A stretch of DNA of 64,000 bases from Sanderia malayensis. Lineage: Eukaryota; Cnidaria; Scyphozoa; Semaeostomeae; Pelagiidae. Position numbers and translations under genes: made by a program. This document shows positions 21,479-33,538 of the stretch, piece by piece (the first letter of the stretch is position 1; every line of letters begins with the position of its first letter). The stretch covers positions 3,794,353 through 3,858,352 of the forward strand of contig RQOL01000658.1 in assembly GCA_013076295.1 (NCBI GenBank), in the 5' to 3' direction. Below the pieces are notes generated by a model. That model had not been told where the DNA came from and searched no databases. It saw only the letters and a list, made by a program, of their open reading frames with translations.

Positions 21479-23580
21479 GAGAGAAGGTCAGCTTAGTTGT
21501 GTTTTATCACTAAAAACGTGTACTAGATGTTCGCATTCAATTTTCTTGTATCTTATTGTATTGTATCGTGCATTTATTTGTATCTTAGGCCTACATGAAT
21601 CCGAGGCTGCAGAGTTGACAATCCTTCCGCACGTGGTCGCAACTGCTGCTACAATTTGCAAATTGAACAGGTTTGCTAATTTTCATAATTTTTTTTATTA
21701 TTTTTGACGTGTTACTTTATCTTTATTTATTGCATTGCATAATGCAGTTTGGAATAAAGTTGTGTGGGAGGCACTGGCTAAATTTGGGTAGGGACGTGCC
21801 GCCCACCCAAGTTCACAAAATACAACAATACTTGAATCCGTTTTAATACGACTTTGTTTTAACTATAATAGCGAAGCGTTGAATTTTCGTCCGAGCTTGG
21901 TACTAAACACAATGAACTAAATTTCATGCGTTCCTCTATGTTGTTGTGGCAGATCGATAATTTCACATGTTTTCTTCTAATCATTTTCGAGCAATTTTCT
22001 TATACTCTATCTGAATCAATTCCTTTTTTTCTTAGTCTACGTATATATATATTTGCACGAATTTATTCTCGAATACTCTAGCATGTTCTACTTATGTGTG
22101 GTAGCTCTATAGCCAAGTAAAAACAACAGTCGTGGCCTTATATTAATAGTTTAAAAATGTTCTAGAAGCGACTGGGGTGTTTTAGATTGTTGCAAATGTT
22201 CCAAAAGTTCGTGGTTGTCCGCGACACGTAGTACATCACATCGGCCTCGGCCCAGTTCTCTTTCTGCTTGACTTTTTTCTTCAGTGAGCAGTTTTGGAGA
22301 TGGAAAAAAGATTGCGGCAAATACTTGTTTTTACGTCAAAAACTACCGAGATATGGAGTAAGAAGATGGGGTGAGAGTAGGCCTTTAATCTGGGAGCAAT
22401 TCTGAATTTCGAAACTCTGCTATCGTCAGAACGTTTGTATGCAATTTGATAAGTTTATGTTTATCGCTATCAGCGAGAATTTGTTCAGATACAGCAAGTT
22501 GTTGAACGCATAAAGAACGAAAATTATTAATGCTCATCTCTGGTTATATAATGAAAAAAAAAATGGTTATAACAACGCGCTAATGCTAAATGTTTGTTTT
22601 CAATCCTTTTTGCTTTACTTTAGCATTTTCGTTTACTCTACATTTCACCAGCTCGGTGTGACGTAATTGCTACGACGTCTAATTAATCTCTCGACGTCTT
22701 TTCTCGGTTTGGCTGCATTGTCGTTTCGACGTAATTTAGATTGTTCTCTGAAGCCCATTTCATCACTCTCTTCATCTTGCATCAGATCATCCTCATCGTC
22801 AAATTCAGCATTTTCGATAGCGTGGTCATTATATTCGTTTGCCCTTTCCTGCTTTTCGGTTGCGATAAATAGAGTTAGTGAACTTTTTTCTAGTGTCCAT
22901 TACGAAAATTCACGAGATAATTTCTAAATTGTATGGTTTTGTAAACGATATATCTCTGCTGCAAGAAAATTGAAATATTCTTACCTTTGGGTGTCGCAAG
23001 CACGAGGCAACACAACCCAAAAAGGAGAATGGATGCGAACAGATAGGCTTTCATTTTCATGCAGCAAGGCGTCGAATCTGTTGAAGAAGACATTATGAAT
23101 TTGTTACAACATATTTTGTATAGACATTTCTAATGACGATGGTGAAGAAAAGTTGCCTGAGAATTGAGGTTAACATATATACAAAAGCTGAAAAGCATCT
23201 TCGGAGCTTTCACTTACCTTGAAAAATACTTCACCACTGACACTTTGTGACTGTTGGGCTTGTCGTTTAGGCTCATGTTTTATAAAGAATTTCAATGAGA
23301 TTCCGAAACTTACCGCAGCATTTGTTGACAATAAAGGATTTCTTACAGCCAGCAAAGTAAAACAATTTCACAGGCAAAGAGTGGGGTACCATGCCCTTAA
23401 GGTCATGCCCTCCATTATTGGATTGATGGATTTTGTTGCGCACCAATGCTGATTATTGCTGAACCGCAAGTACATTTGTGACATTATCGAACAATGATGC
23501 ATTGATTTGCATTGTAAGATTTCAAAAGACAGCAATCCGGTTAGGAATTTGCATGGTTTTGTTATTACCAAATTTGGTTA
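21479..23580 (-). repeat. Peptide-gene repeat unit, copy 4
   Basis: Starts at GAGAAGGTCAGCTTAG, i.e. lacking the first ~370 bp of the unit. It runs through gene copy 4 and ends in a more divergent upstream region. It also lacks the part that in other copies lies between TCTGGGAGCAATT and TTCTGAATTT (near 22400). Confidence 0.7.
22645..23060 (-). pseudogene. Secreted acidic-propiece peptide gene, copy 4 (splice acceptor lost)
   Basis: The signal exon (22985-23060 coding; MKMKAYLFASILLFGLCCLV) has a good donor. The last exon should start at 22859, but the acceptor reads ATCGCAACC where the other copies read ATCGCAGCC, so AG is lost. The nearest AGs downstream shift frame and hit a stop at once. 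The exon itself (22645-22859) is open: acidic propiece NAEFDDEDDLMQDEESDEMG, then a clearly basic C-terminus of about 30 residues rich in Arg and Lys (KLRRNDNAAKPRKDVER, then LIRRRSNYVTPSW). Restored splicing would give 96 residues. The cationic tail is the strongest hint that the family encodes antimicrobial-type peptides. The TATA box is at 23277-23284. Confidence 0.65.
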
Positions 23581-24857
23581 TAAGTTAGTTAATACATGAA
23601 ATTTATTAACTTTAGTTAATTAGACACGGATTTTTCATATTGCGTGACTGTGCTTTGATGCTAATCAACAACCAACTTAACAGGACCGCACTAAGGGTGC
23701 CTTGATTACTTGACGCAGGCAAGGTATTTTAATCTGGCACCAATCGAAAAATATCACGCATAGCGATGCTGCCTGTATCTAATCTCAGCTTGATGAAAGT
23801 GACAAGCACAATAAACCAATGAGAGCTCCCAACACAGCACTAAAGTATTAGGCACGACGAGGCCTCGCGTACCTCGTTATTGTTTCGAATCGGGGCTTCA
23901 GTAACTTGTAACTCGGACTCTGAAACTTGAAACTCTGTAATGACTTTATTACATGCTTGACTTGATAGTGAGAACATATATAGTTTATGGTTGATTTTAT
24001 TATAAACTACTCACCAAGCTAAATTTAGGAAATTGTTGAACACGGAAATGGGTATGGGCTGGGCAGTCAAATTTTGGCGCAAAATCAACATTACAAATAT
24101 TTGAAACGGCAGGAATCGCAGCGGGAGCGAAGTGAAGCGTAAACTTGTGAAAAGTGAAAACGGCTATCTGGAATACATGGAGTGTGGAGTGTGGAGTGAT
24201 GGAGTGGTGGAGTGATATGGAAATCATGGAATGATTTTCAAAATTTTTAATGGGAAAATATATGATATATTGTAGCAAAATATACATGTTTATTTTCTTC
24301 TATATCGTTTAATCCCTATCTTAGCATGAGCTTTGATCTAATACGTATAAATTACGAATAAACTTAACCAAATGATTCACATGTCACACTTTATAAGAGC
24401 ATTTTATAAATGGGAAGGATGCTATTTGTGTTCATGTTTCTATGCAAAACAACCGGCATTTGTTAGAAAATGCAGGTATATGTATTGTCAGTGCTGTGGT
24501 GAGAACAAATAGCGGCGTGAGGCGTGAATAGTTTTTGTCGTGTTTTTCTGAATTTAAAAATTTTCTGTCTCGATTACGGGTTTGAAACTTGCAGTCGAAT
24601 AAATGACGCAATTGTCACCGGAGTTGATTGTCACCGGAGCCCTTTTATGTTAAACATGTTAGCAGCAAATGACACAAAGCTATGCATTCTGATATCTCTA
24701 CTTTGTTCGAGAATAAAAACAAGAGAAAAACATAAAAGTTCCTTGTCTACATTTGGCTTCCTGTGCGACAAACAAATTACAACCTCGACTCGATGTTGTA
24801 CATCGAATAGAAGACAAAATAATTCATCATGACAGGCAAGATTAGTGAAACAATAGA
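23581..24857. other. Non-coding stretch
   Basis: No supported gene. A short GGAGTGTGGAGTG repeat lies at 24179-24215. Other open frames here are short and unsupported. Confidence 0.5.
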
Positions 24858-25031
24858 AATAAGAACGTTGAGCACCTCAATGAGGTGCTCAACTTGGCCA
24901 AGCGGCTTCTTTCATATATCATCAAAATCATGGGCCCTTTGATCACTTTTTGTGAGCACGACTTTGATGACATATGAAAGAAGCCGCTTGGCCAAGTTGT
25001 GCACCTCACCGAGGTGCTGAACGTTCTTATT
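24858..25031. repeat. 174-bp palindromic MITE-like hairpin
   Basis: The outer arms AATAAGAACGTTGAGCACCT and their complement at 25012-25031 enclose the inner arms CTTGGCCAAGCGGCTTCTTT and AAAGAAGCCGCTTGGCCAAG. Each outer arm also contains a small hairpin of its own (AGCACCTCAATGAGGTGCT). The loop is about 50 bases. Confidence 0.75.
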
Positions 25032-26268
25032 GATTTGCCTTCTGGCACAGAAGGTAAATCTTTGAAATGGGCTTCAACCGGATGGTGCTCAGTGAACCAA
25101 TGCTTTATTACAGCTTCTTGATTGGCCCTTTAACAAACGTCTTTTGTGTAAGAAAATACAAATGACGTACAACTTATCGTTGCTGATTTGTTAAGACAAA
25201 ACAATAAGTCAGCACCGATTTGTTAAATGAAACAATATAACAATCAGAACAAATGATATTTGGCGTGTTCAATGCCTAACCCACCACACCACGCACGAAA
25301 GCGAAGCGAAAGTGCAATTGATTTTTAAAATCTTTGTTTGCATAAACTAACCGGCTAACCGGCGACAAGCCAATCAAATTAAGCGAATCACCACGCGAAA
25401 TACTCCCTTTAGAAGACAACAATGCAATGCCCTCAGGTGGCAACAATTCACAAACAAAGCAGCATATACATAGTTGCTATTAAGCAGATCAAGCAAGCAA
25501 ATTTACCCACCCACCTCCCTATCCACTGATAGAGGCATATCCAAGGTTGTACGAGTTACCTCTCACAAACCACATGATTAATTGAAAGTTGCAATGCATC
25601 TGAGACGCCAAACTTTGCAGGAACTGGCTAAAGAGAGAATGATATCGCTTCATATCACAAAAACTCGGAATAGCACATCAATAACCTATACTGATACAAA
25701 TCAGTTAAGTATTAGGCACGACGAGGCCCAGCATCTAGTATGGCACGTCATGTTGTTTGTTTTTTCAACAAGTTTACATTTTATCCAATGAAAAATTTGC
25801 AAAGTGACATCATACCTGGTAGCCTCATTCCAAATCAAAAGTGAACGTTTGAATCTGAGGCACATACCTTATATGGGAAAGTAAACAGAAACACACAACA
25901 CAGAACACTGACACAGAACACAACATTTTCCCCACTTACCGACATCTACTCGCTTGCGCATGCGCGTCGCGAGTCAAAAAGGGGTCGATCCAGGCCTGCA
26001 TAACTGGTCGCAATTATATATATTAATTTCCATATGTTATAGACTGTGGGTATCGTCAAATAGTGCTTACATATTCTTGCACCGAAAGTGCAGTTTCGCA
26101 TTTTGAAAATATTAAAACAGTGGGGAGAACGTTATTCCAGCAGGCAACAATTAACGGTGTGATGAATATTTCTTTAAATGGTAAGGGTACTGCATTTTGC
26201 GGCCCACGGCCAAGTTTATTACAATGCTCTTTCAAAAGCGAATGGCCCCTTTTTAGCACCCCTTATCT
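25032..26268. other. Non-coding stretch
   Basis: No supported gene was recognised. GCACGACGAGGCC at about 25718 repeats a phrase from 23852, suggesting a dispersed repeat fragment. Confidence 0.4.
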
Positions 26269-26396
26269 GGATGTTTATATGGTGTCTCAGGGAGCCCTGA
26301 ACACTGGATGTTTATATGGTGTCTCAGGAAGTCCTGAACACTGGATGTTGATATGGTGTCTCAGGGAGCCCTGAACACTGGATTTTTATAGGGTGT
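26269..26396 (+). repeat. 37-bp tandem repeat, about 3.4 copies
   Basis: The unit GGATGTTTATATGGTGTCTC... ends GAGCCCTGAACACT and is repeated three times with few changes, plus a partial fourth copy. It lies exactly at the left edge of unit copy 5. Confidence 0.85.
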
Positions 26397-27643
26397 CCAA
26401 TTTTCTTGTATCATATTGTATTGTATCGTGCATTTACTTGTATCTTAGGCCTACACGAATCCGAGGCTGCAGAGTTGACAATCCTTCCGCACGTGGTCGC
26501 AACTGCTGCTACAATTTGCAAATTGAACAGGTTTGCTAATTTTCATAATTTTTTATTACTTTTGATGTGTTACTTTATCTTTATTTATTACATTGCATAA
26601 TGCAGTTTGGAATAAAGTTTGGTGGGAGGCACTGGCTAAATTTGGGTAGGGACGTGCCGCCCACCCAAGTTCACAAAATACAACAATACTTGAATCCTTT
26701 TTAATACGACTTTGTTTTGACTATAACAACTATGCGAAGCGTTGAATTTTTGTCCGAGTATGGTACTGAACATAGTGAACTAAATTTCATGCGTTCCTTT
26801 ATGTTGTTGCGGCAGATTGATAATTTCACATATTTTCTTCTAATCATTTTCGAACACTTTTCTTATACTCTATCTGAATCAATTCCTTTTTTTCTTAGTC
26901 TACGCATATATGTATTTGCACGAATTCATTCTCGAATACTCTAGCATGTTCTACTTATGTGTGGTAGCTCTATAGCCAAGTAAAAACAACAGTCGTGGCC
27001 TTATGTTAATAGTTTAAAAATGTTCTAGAAGCGACTGGGGTGTTTTAGATTGTTCCAGTTGCAAATGTTCCAGAAAGTTCGTGGTTGTCCGCGACACATA
27101 GTACATCACATCGGCCTCGGCCCAGTTCTCTTTGTGCTTGACTTTTTTCTTCAGTACGCAGTTTTGGAGGCGGAAAAAAGATTGCGGCAGATACTTGTTT
27201 TTACATCAAAAACTACCGAGATATGGAGTGATAGTAGGCCTGGGTAATCTGGGAGCAATTATTAACAGGGGCGACTTATTTAGCACAATAAAGACACCAC
27301 CTATAGTGAAATGCCAGCTGAATTCAATTGGTTGTCAATTGACAATGAAAATCTTGCTCACAACACTTGAATGAAAATAATAGATAAAATATTTGTTGTA
27401 TTCTGTTAAATTCTGAATTTCGCAGTTGTGCTTTCGTCAGAACTTTTGTATGGGATTTGATAGTTTTATGTTTATCGTTATCAGCGAGAATGTGTTCAGA
27501 TACAGCAAGTTATTGAACGCATAAAGAACGAAAATTATTAATGCTCATCTCGGATTATGTAATGAAAAAAAACGTGGTTATAACAACGCACTAATGCTAA
27601 ATGTTTGTTTTCAACCTTGTTTGCTTTACTTTAGCATTTTCGT

Positions 27644-28022
27644 TTACTCTGCTTTCCACCGGCTTGGGAAGTACATATCTGAATTTTTGTTTGGACTTGA
27701 TTGATCTCTGAACTCCATTTCATCTCTCTCTTCATCTTGCATCAGATCATCTTCATCGTCAAATTCGTCATCCTCCAAAGCGTGGTCATTATACTTGTTT
27801 GCCCTTTCCCTTTTATCGGCTGCGATAAATAGAGTTAGTTAACTTTCTTTTAGTGTGCATTACGAAAATTCACGAGATAATTTCTACGTTGCACGGTTTT
27901 GTTAACGATATTTCTCTGTGCTGCAAGTCAATTGAAATATTCTTACCTCTGGGCCTCGCAAACACGAGGCAACACAATCCAAAAAGGAGAATGGATGCGA
28001 ACAGATAGGCTTTCATTTTCAT
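27644..28022 (-). CDS. Secreted acidic-propiece peptide gene, copy 5 (intact)
   Basis: Coding exons 28022-27947 (ATG, 25 codons plus one base, donor AGAG/GTAAGA) and 27819-27644 (acceptor TTTATCGCAG, stop TAA) join in frame to give 83 residues. A non-coding exon starts at 28180 (donor GTAAGT), with its intron ending TTTCTTTAACAG at 28040. Residues 1-22 form a signal peptide (MKMKAYLFASILLFGLCCLV, then FA). Next comes RPRA/DKRERANKYNDHALEDD, which includes a KR dibasic, an acidic tract (EFDDEDDLMQDEERDEMEF) and a 20-residue variable tail (SSPNKNSDMYFPSRWKAE). No cysteines occur outside the signal, so it is not a disulphide-stabilised toxin. Signal, acidic propiece and variable tail resemble arminin-type and amphibian-type peptide precursors; homology to any of these is not shown. 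Confidence 0.8.
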
Positions 28023-28238
28023 GCAGCAAGGCGTCAAATCTGTTAAAGAAATCATTATGAATTTGTCACAACATATTTGGTGTAGACATTTCTAATGACG
28101 ATGGTGAAGAAATGTTGCCTCAGAATTGAGCTTAACATGTTTACAAAAGTTGAAAAGCCTTTTCGGAGCTTTCACTTACCTTGGAAATTACTTCACCACT
28201 GAAACTTTGTGACTGTTGGGCTTGTTGTTCACGCTCAT

Positions 28239-28246
28239 GTTTTATA
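28239..28246 (-). promoter_or_regulatory. TATA box of peptide gene copy 5
   Basis: TATAAAAC on the minus strand, about 60 bases upstream of the first-exon donor at 28180; transcription would begin near 28212. Confidence 0.65.
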
Positions 28247-28345
28247 GAGAATTTCAATGAGATTCCAAAACTTACCGCAATATTTTGTAATTATAAGGTG
28301 TTTTTTCTAGTCTATCGCTTTACAAGAAAAGAGTGCAGGATTATG

Positions 28346-28930
28346 CCTTGAAATTGAATAAAAGTCCAGTTAAACCTTCGATTTTGCAATTAAGCAGTCA
28401 TGTTATATTCACGTTGACAATATACGATTCAACATTAAGATATACTTGTGCATACGTGTATAACAGTAGATAGAATGTATAAAGTGTATATAAGGATGGT
28501 AGAAGTACATTCTAGAATGTATTTGTGCATATGTGTAGATATAATAAACAGAGGTGTATAACTTTCTTTATCTAGTACAACGCAAATGTTTCTTTTAAGA
28601 AAACTGATAAAAATGACAAACACAAGAAGATTCTTTTGCGATAGTGAACACATTTTTATGGTTCGAAGTTGTCTACTGTTCAAGATAACAGAAGAGACTA
28701 GAATCTTAAATCCCCGAATATTGGATTTCATGACACATTACAGAAATGCTATGCATTCTATCCAGCTACTGTTATACACACACGTATGCACAAATTCATT
28801 CCAGAATGTACTTCTACCATCCTTATGTACACTTTATACATTCTATCTACTATTATACACCTCTGTTTACTATATCTACCTGGTATGCACAAACACATCC
28901 TACATCCTACTATGTTTCTGTTGAGGGAGG
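28346..28930. mobile_element. Foldback-type dispersed repeat
   Basis: Arms at about 28457-28561 and 28771-28878 are inverted copies (TAGATAGAATGTATAAAGTG against CACTTTATACATTCTATCTA, and AATAAACAGAGGTGTATAA against its complement). The centre matches 3541-3730 and 5150-5335. Non-coding. Confidence 0.65.
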
Positions 28931-29224
28931 TGAACATATCTGACAGAACTCCTTCATTCAAACATTCTCATAGAGATATGATAATATATACGCTAGAGGG
29001 TTGACTCCTATTGCATCTAAATTTTGCAATGTTTTTTTTGTTTCAAAATTGGTTAAACAAAATCAAATACTTGTCAATTTCAGTTTTATGTTTGAAAAGC
29101 TGATATGTTAAAAGTTTTCAATTGGACCCTCTATAATAACTAGATTTGTTTCTTCTGTCCAACAGTTAACAAATGTACTCCGCAATTTTTGCTTACATAA
29201 TTTGCCGATATAGTCTACTGATAA

Positions 29225-29370
29225 ATTGATGGATGTGGTCAACTCTGTCTAATTCGAACTCGTGCAATTCGAAATTTTACTAATTCGAACCGAATTCTGT
29301 GGTCCCTTGAAAAATCCCTAACAAACCCTTATAAAAAATCCTTTACAATTCGAGCCTCTGTAATTCGAAC
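29225..29370. repeat. AATTCGAA-rich repeat
   Basis: Repeats of CTAATTCGAACTCG, CAATTCGAAATT and TAATTCGAAC resemble the sub-terminal parts of pogo-type MITEs. The boundaries are not clear. Confidence 0.4.
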
Positions 29371-29999
29371 TTTGTAACTTTTCACGAAGCAGTATGGACT
29401 TGCTTCAAGTCTCACTTCATTTTTCCGTTAACGTAAATTCCAAATGCGGAGCGGAAGCGAGCGAAGGGAACGAGGGGAGAAGTGAGACTTGTTTCCTTTG
29501 TACTCCCCATGAATATTAATGAGGCGGCTTCTTTCTCTGAAAGTGTAAATTGGTCGGTTTTGAGACCAGTCGGCTTCTTTTTGAGAAGCTGAATAACCAA
29601 TCAAATTCCTCTATTAACCCAGCATTAATATTCATGAGGAGTTGATTTGGAACACTTGGTAAGATGAAACTCATGATTTATTTCTTGTTATCATTATCAT
29701 TTTTCTCTGTTTTATTCTTATTTTGGTGTCATGTAGTAGAGGTCAAATAGAGGAATAATTGTGACATTTAAAGTGCATAATTGGTACATTGACATACAAA
29801 GTTTTATTGTAATCAGTTTTATAGTAATCAGGCAAGCAACATGTAGAAAAAGGATTTCAGGAAGTATGTACCTAAAGTTTTACTTTGGTTGCACAGTTTT
29901 GATGGAGAACGGATTTGCTAACATTTTATCCTTGGCATCTTAAAGTTGAAAATTCTTGGGAATCTAAATTCTAATATGCAGTTCTATTTTGTATTACAG

Positions 30000-30247
30000 T
30001 TGGCAGCTCAGAGCAAACATTTACGAGAGAAGGATTTAAGCAATGGAAGAATGCCACTGGAGCCAATGGGAAACTTGCAAAGCATTCAAGCTCAAGGATG
30101 CATCTCCTCTCAATGGAACGCATGCGGAATTTTAAGAGCAGCAATGATCCAATTGATGTTCAACTGGTTGGCGCAGCTCAGGCCGCAATTTCTAGAAAAG
30201 AAAAAGAGAGAGAAGAAAATAGAGAAATCGTTCGCGTCATGTTGCTC

Positions 30248-30280
<33 letters not shown>

Positions 30281-32122
30281 TTTGATGTCATCCGACACTT
30301 AGCAAAGCAAAACAATGCTTTCAGAGGACACGACGAATCAGACACTGCAGAAAATCGCGGTAACTTTCTCGAGGAGCTGAACTTTCTCGCAAAGTACCAC
30401 CAGCCTCTTCAAAAATGGATACAGCAGCATCCCCAAAATGTGTCCTACTTTTCTCCAAATACCCAAAATGAAATGATAAGCGTTTTGAGTCAAGTAGTTA
30501 CAGAGAGAATTAAAGGTGAAGTCGCATACTCAAAGCACTTTTCGATTGAGTGCGATGAAGTTACATCTCATAAACGAGCATTCATGTCAGTCATTGTAAG
30601 ATATGTCTATGATTTCAGCATCTGGGAACGTTGCATCAAGTTGGAACGGGTTGATAGCATCAAAGGAAAAAATCTTGCAGAAATCATCATAGCCATACTA
30701 GAAGATATGAAATTCCCTATTGCAAATTTAGTGGGGAAGGGATTCGACGGTGCGAGTAACATGTCTGGGAAAGATGAGGGTGTCCAACAACATTTGACGG
30801 CTGCCGGTGCAACCAAATCAATCTACTTTCACTGTTTCGCCCACAGGCTCAATCTTATTTTGGAGAAAGGTGTGAGTACAGTTCCAGCAGTTCAAGATGT
30901 ATTCGATACCATAGGCTCCATATACCGCTATCTGGAAGGTTCTCCAAAGAGGCATGCGTTGTACGAAAGAAAACTGCGAGAAAAGGGAATAACAAAAGGG
31001 AAGATAGCCCTGCATTCACTTTCAGACACCAGATGGGCAGCTAAAAGTGATAACCTTGATACAGTAGTCAACACAATGCCAGCCATAATAGAGATGCTGA
31101 AAGAGATGTCAATTGAAGGTGAATCCGCAGCTGAGGGTTTGCTTGTGAGGATGCAGAAATTCAAGTTCATTTTAGCATGTTTTATCTTAAAGAAGTGCTT
31201 CGCTTTATGTAAATCTGTATCAGAATATTTACAGTTTAAAGAGATGGATCTTGTATCAGCTGTCTCTGGCATCCAGTCCTTGAAGCGAGCTCTACAAGAT
31301 CTCAGAAACGATGCAAAAATGGAGGAATTTGTTCAAGAAGCGGACAATTACTGCCAAGTGTCGCACCTGAAAGTGACGAATTTCGAAGAAGAAGGAATTT
31401 CAAAGAGGAAACGAACGATCCCAGCTCATTTTCGCGATGGCTCTGAAATCTTGTATGGCGAAAGCAGCGCTGTGCAAGAAGATCAACCAGATCCATCTGT
31501 GTACCAAAAGAATAGGTTCAGGAGAGATCTGTATTTTCCCTTCCTGGATCGACTCATCAGTGAGCTTGACAGAAGATTTTCTTCTCAGGCTTGCGAAATT
31601 TTGCTTCAAGCAAGCACATTCCACCCTACAAAGCTGATGGAAGACAACGTGGGGAAAGTCAAGCAGATTGCAGCTTTTTACGGCGTGGATAGTGAACGCG
31701 TTTGCAGTCAGTTTACGCTATTCTCAAAATCAACCGAAGTTGCACTCTGGAAAAAGGAATATGGCGATTATTTGAAGGAGAAGGAAAGAGCAGAGAAGGA
31801 TAAATCAATCCAAATGCCACAGACATGGTTGTGCCTTCCAACATTGCTGAAAATATTTGCCAAAAATGGATTAAGCAATCTCTTCCCGGATTTATTCGAA
31901 GTTGTTAAGATCATTGCTACATTGCCGGCAACAGTAGCATCTTGCGAAAGGGCACACAGTAAAGTGAAGATAATAAATACATACCTGCGTGCTTCAATGT
32001 CAGACCAACGCTTGGAGCATCTGATTAAGATTAGCATCGAAAGAGATATCGCCGAGAACATTGAACTGGACAGCCTTTTAGAGCTATTTAAAACCAGTGG
32101 GAATAGAAAACTTGCTTTGTAA
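30000..32122 (+). pseudogene. hAT transposase (zinc-finger TTF/ZMYM1 type), one nonsense codon
   Basis: An open reading frame follows an acceptor-like TTGTATTACAG. It starts with the end of a TTF-type zinc finger (GSSEQTFTREGFKQWKNATG) and reads REIVRVMLL, then a (ATGT)n-encoded stretch MYVCMYVCM and a TAA stop at 30275-30277, then continues in the same frame as IFDVIRHLAKQNNAFRGHDE up to 32122. The rest is a nearly complete hAT core: FSIECDEVT, VGKGFDGASNMSG (catalytic Asp), FHCFAHRLNL (the C-x2-H pair), SDTRWAAKSD, and the C-terminal dimerisation region SCERAHSKVKIINTYLR. Total about 700 residues. The N-terminal part of the zinc finger was not found. The single stop inside a microsatellite is the only clear lesion. 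Confidence 0.9.
30247..30277 (+). repeat. (ATGT)n microsatellite within the hAT coding frame
   Basis: About seven ATGT units between the codons for REIVRVMLL and IFDVIRHL. It inserts nine residues and a TAA. Confidence 0.85.
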
Positions 32123-33206
32123 ATGGAAGTGAATTATGAATCTTGTTTGGTAACTGATTTCGATTTCAATTCATATCTTTTCCTTCCTCTTAGATAGTTA
32201 CATGGGTTATATGGTGTTGTACTTCACTGTTCGATTTTCGTTCTTTCAAATGCTCACTGTTACGAAAAATGCTGCTTGACAAAACTACTTTTCAAAAATG
32301 CTAAAAAGGGCGCTTCCCACGTTTTCCGAGAGTCTGAAGGGCGTCATTGCGAAAAGTTATTACAGGCCCCAGGCCCCCTCGTTTTTGTCCACCCCGGTTT
32401 TTTCGGGCTGGCGACGCGCTCCCACCCCATTTTTGCTCAAGATCGTTTATCGCTGTTCAGCTCGGAGGCCAACTATAGGGAGGTGGCGCGCGAAGCCCGC
32501 CAGCCTTCCTAGTTGAAATATATTATATGACGTCGTAAAGTAAGGTAACTTATGCATCTTGCCTTTGTTCTTTGAGATATTTATTGCTCACACGTGTCTA
32601 ACCTCCATTTTTCAGTGATTCGTGGTCCGACCAAGCTATCTAAGTATTCGGGCTTAGTGGACCACCCATCCCATCCTTCGCCGCGACAAATAATACATCT
32701 TTGAGAAAAAAGAATATTATTCAGTGAGGATAAAACACCGAAGAAATAACAAAGGAAAAGTCAATTCTTGTGAGAATGAAAGTTGTTTCATGTACCAAAG
32801 AAGAATGCGAGGCGAATAAAAGAACCTTCATCCGTTTTCTTTTCGGAGGTCATGTGTTGCGTAAAATTTGGCATTTCCGGTACTGGGTCATTGCCTTCGC
32901 CAAATCTTGGGATATGCGCAGGTGCGCAGGTATAAATTCGCGTGCATGTGTTTGCTGAAGTCTTTTTGATCTTTCGGCTGTCGAGTCAAGACGAAACATG
33001 GAGAAGACTGCTAATTATGGCAAGATACGATTTGTGTTGGAAAGGAAAGGCAGGCGTAGGGCCTAAGGCCATGGTTTTTCAAACAGAAACCTAACTCTCT
33101 TGGAAGGATATTAGGTAAGGTTGTGTCTAATTTATGACATGAAGTTGGCTGTCTATCGAACTTTAGATTTCCGTTGCAGACTTTATAGTCGTCTTTTATT
33201 TTGCAG
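32123..33206 (+). other. Non-coding stretch with a possible promoter and 5' exon
   Basis: 32123-32900 shows nothing recognisable. A TATA-like TATAAATT lies at 32930-32937, and a donor-like ATATTAG/GTAAGG at about 33112. Together they could be the promoter and first exon of the transcript proposed at 33228-33538. Confidence 0.3.
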
Positions 33207-33227
33207 CTTGACGAAGTCTGGAGCAAA

Positions 33228-33538
33228 ATGGCCGAAGTCACAGGTATCTGTGTAGTTCTGTTAAAACCATGTATTTTGTTTGTTTTGTATGGAAAAATTG
33301 CCCCCAAATCAGAGGGGTAATGTAGAATAAGACGAATGATTTCTCCCTTTCTAATTAAATCTTCATCCTTGTTTTGTATAAATTATTCTTTCATTTTCTG
33401 AAGAAGAATCAAGCGGCGTGGTCACATGGAGGAGGATAAAATTATTATATTTCCATTAGAAACTAATATATGTGGAAATTTATTATTGCAGTGAAAGTTA
33501 ATACCTGGAGTGTATATGAAATTATATATAACAAAACG
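33228..33538 (+). CDS. Possible small spliced gene, unrecognised
   Basis: A candidate built only from splice signals. Acceptor TTTTATTTTGCAG, exon 33207-33243 with ATGGCCGAAGTCACAG and donor GTATCTG; then acceptor TTTATTATTGCAG and exon 33492-33538, which joins in frame (MAEVTVKVNTWSVYEIIYNK) and ends at a GTATGT donor. If the last donor is not used the frame continues about 18 codons to a stop. No known family is recognised. It could equally be the first coding exons of a larger gene or a chance arrangement. Confidence 0.25.

Larger units (their letters stand above)
26399..28345 (-). repeat. Peptide-gene repeat unit, copy 5
   Basis: Begins at CCAATTTTCTTGTATC, directly after the 37-bp tandem repeat, and ends after the gene promoter near 28345, where the dispersed foldback repeat begins. 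It holds the one intact family gene. Confidence 0.75.
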
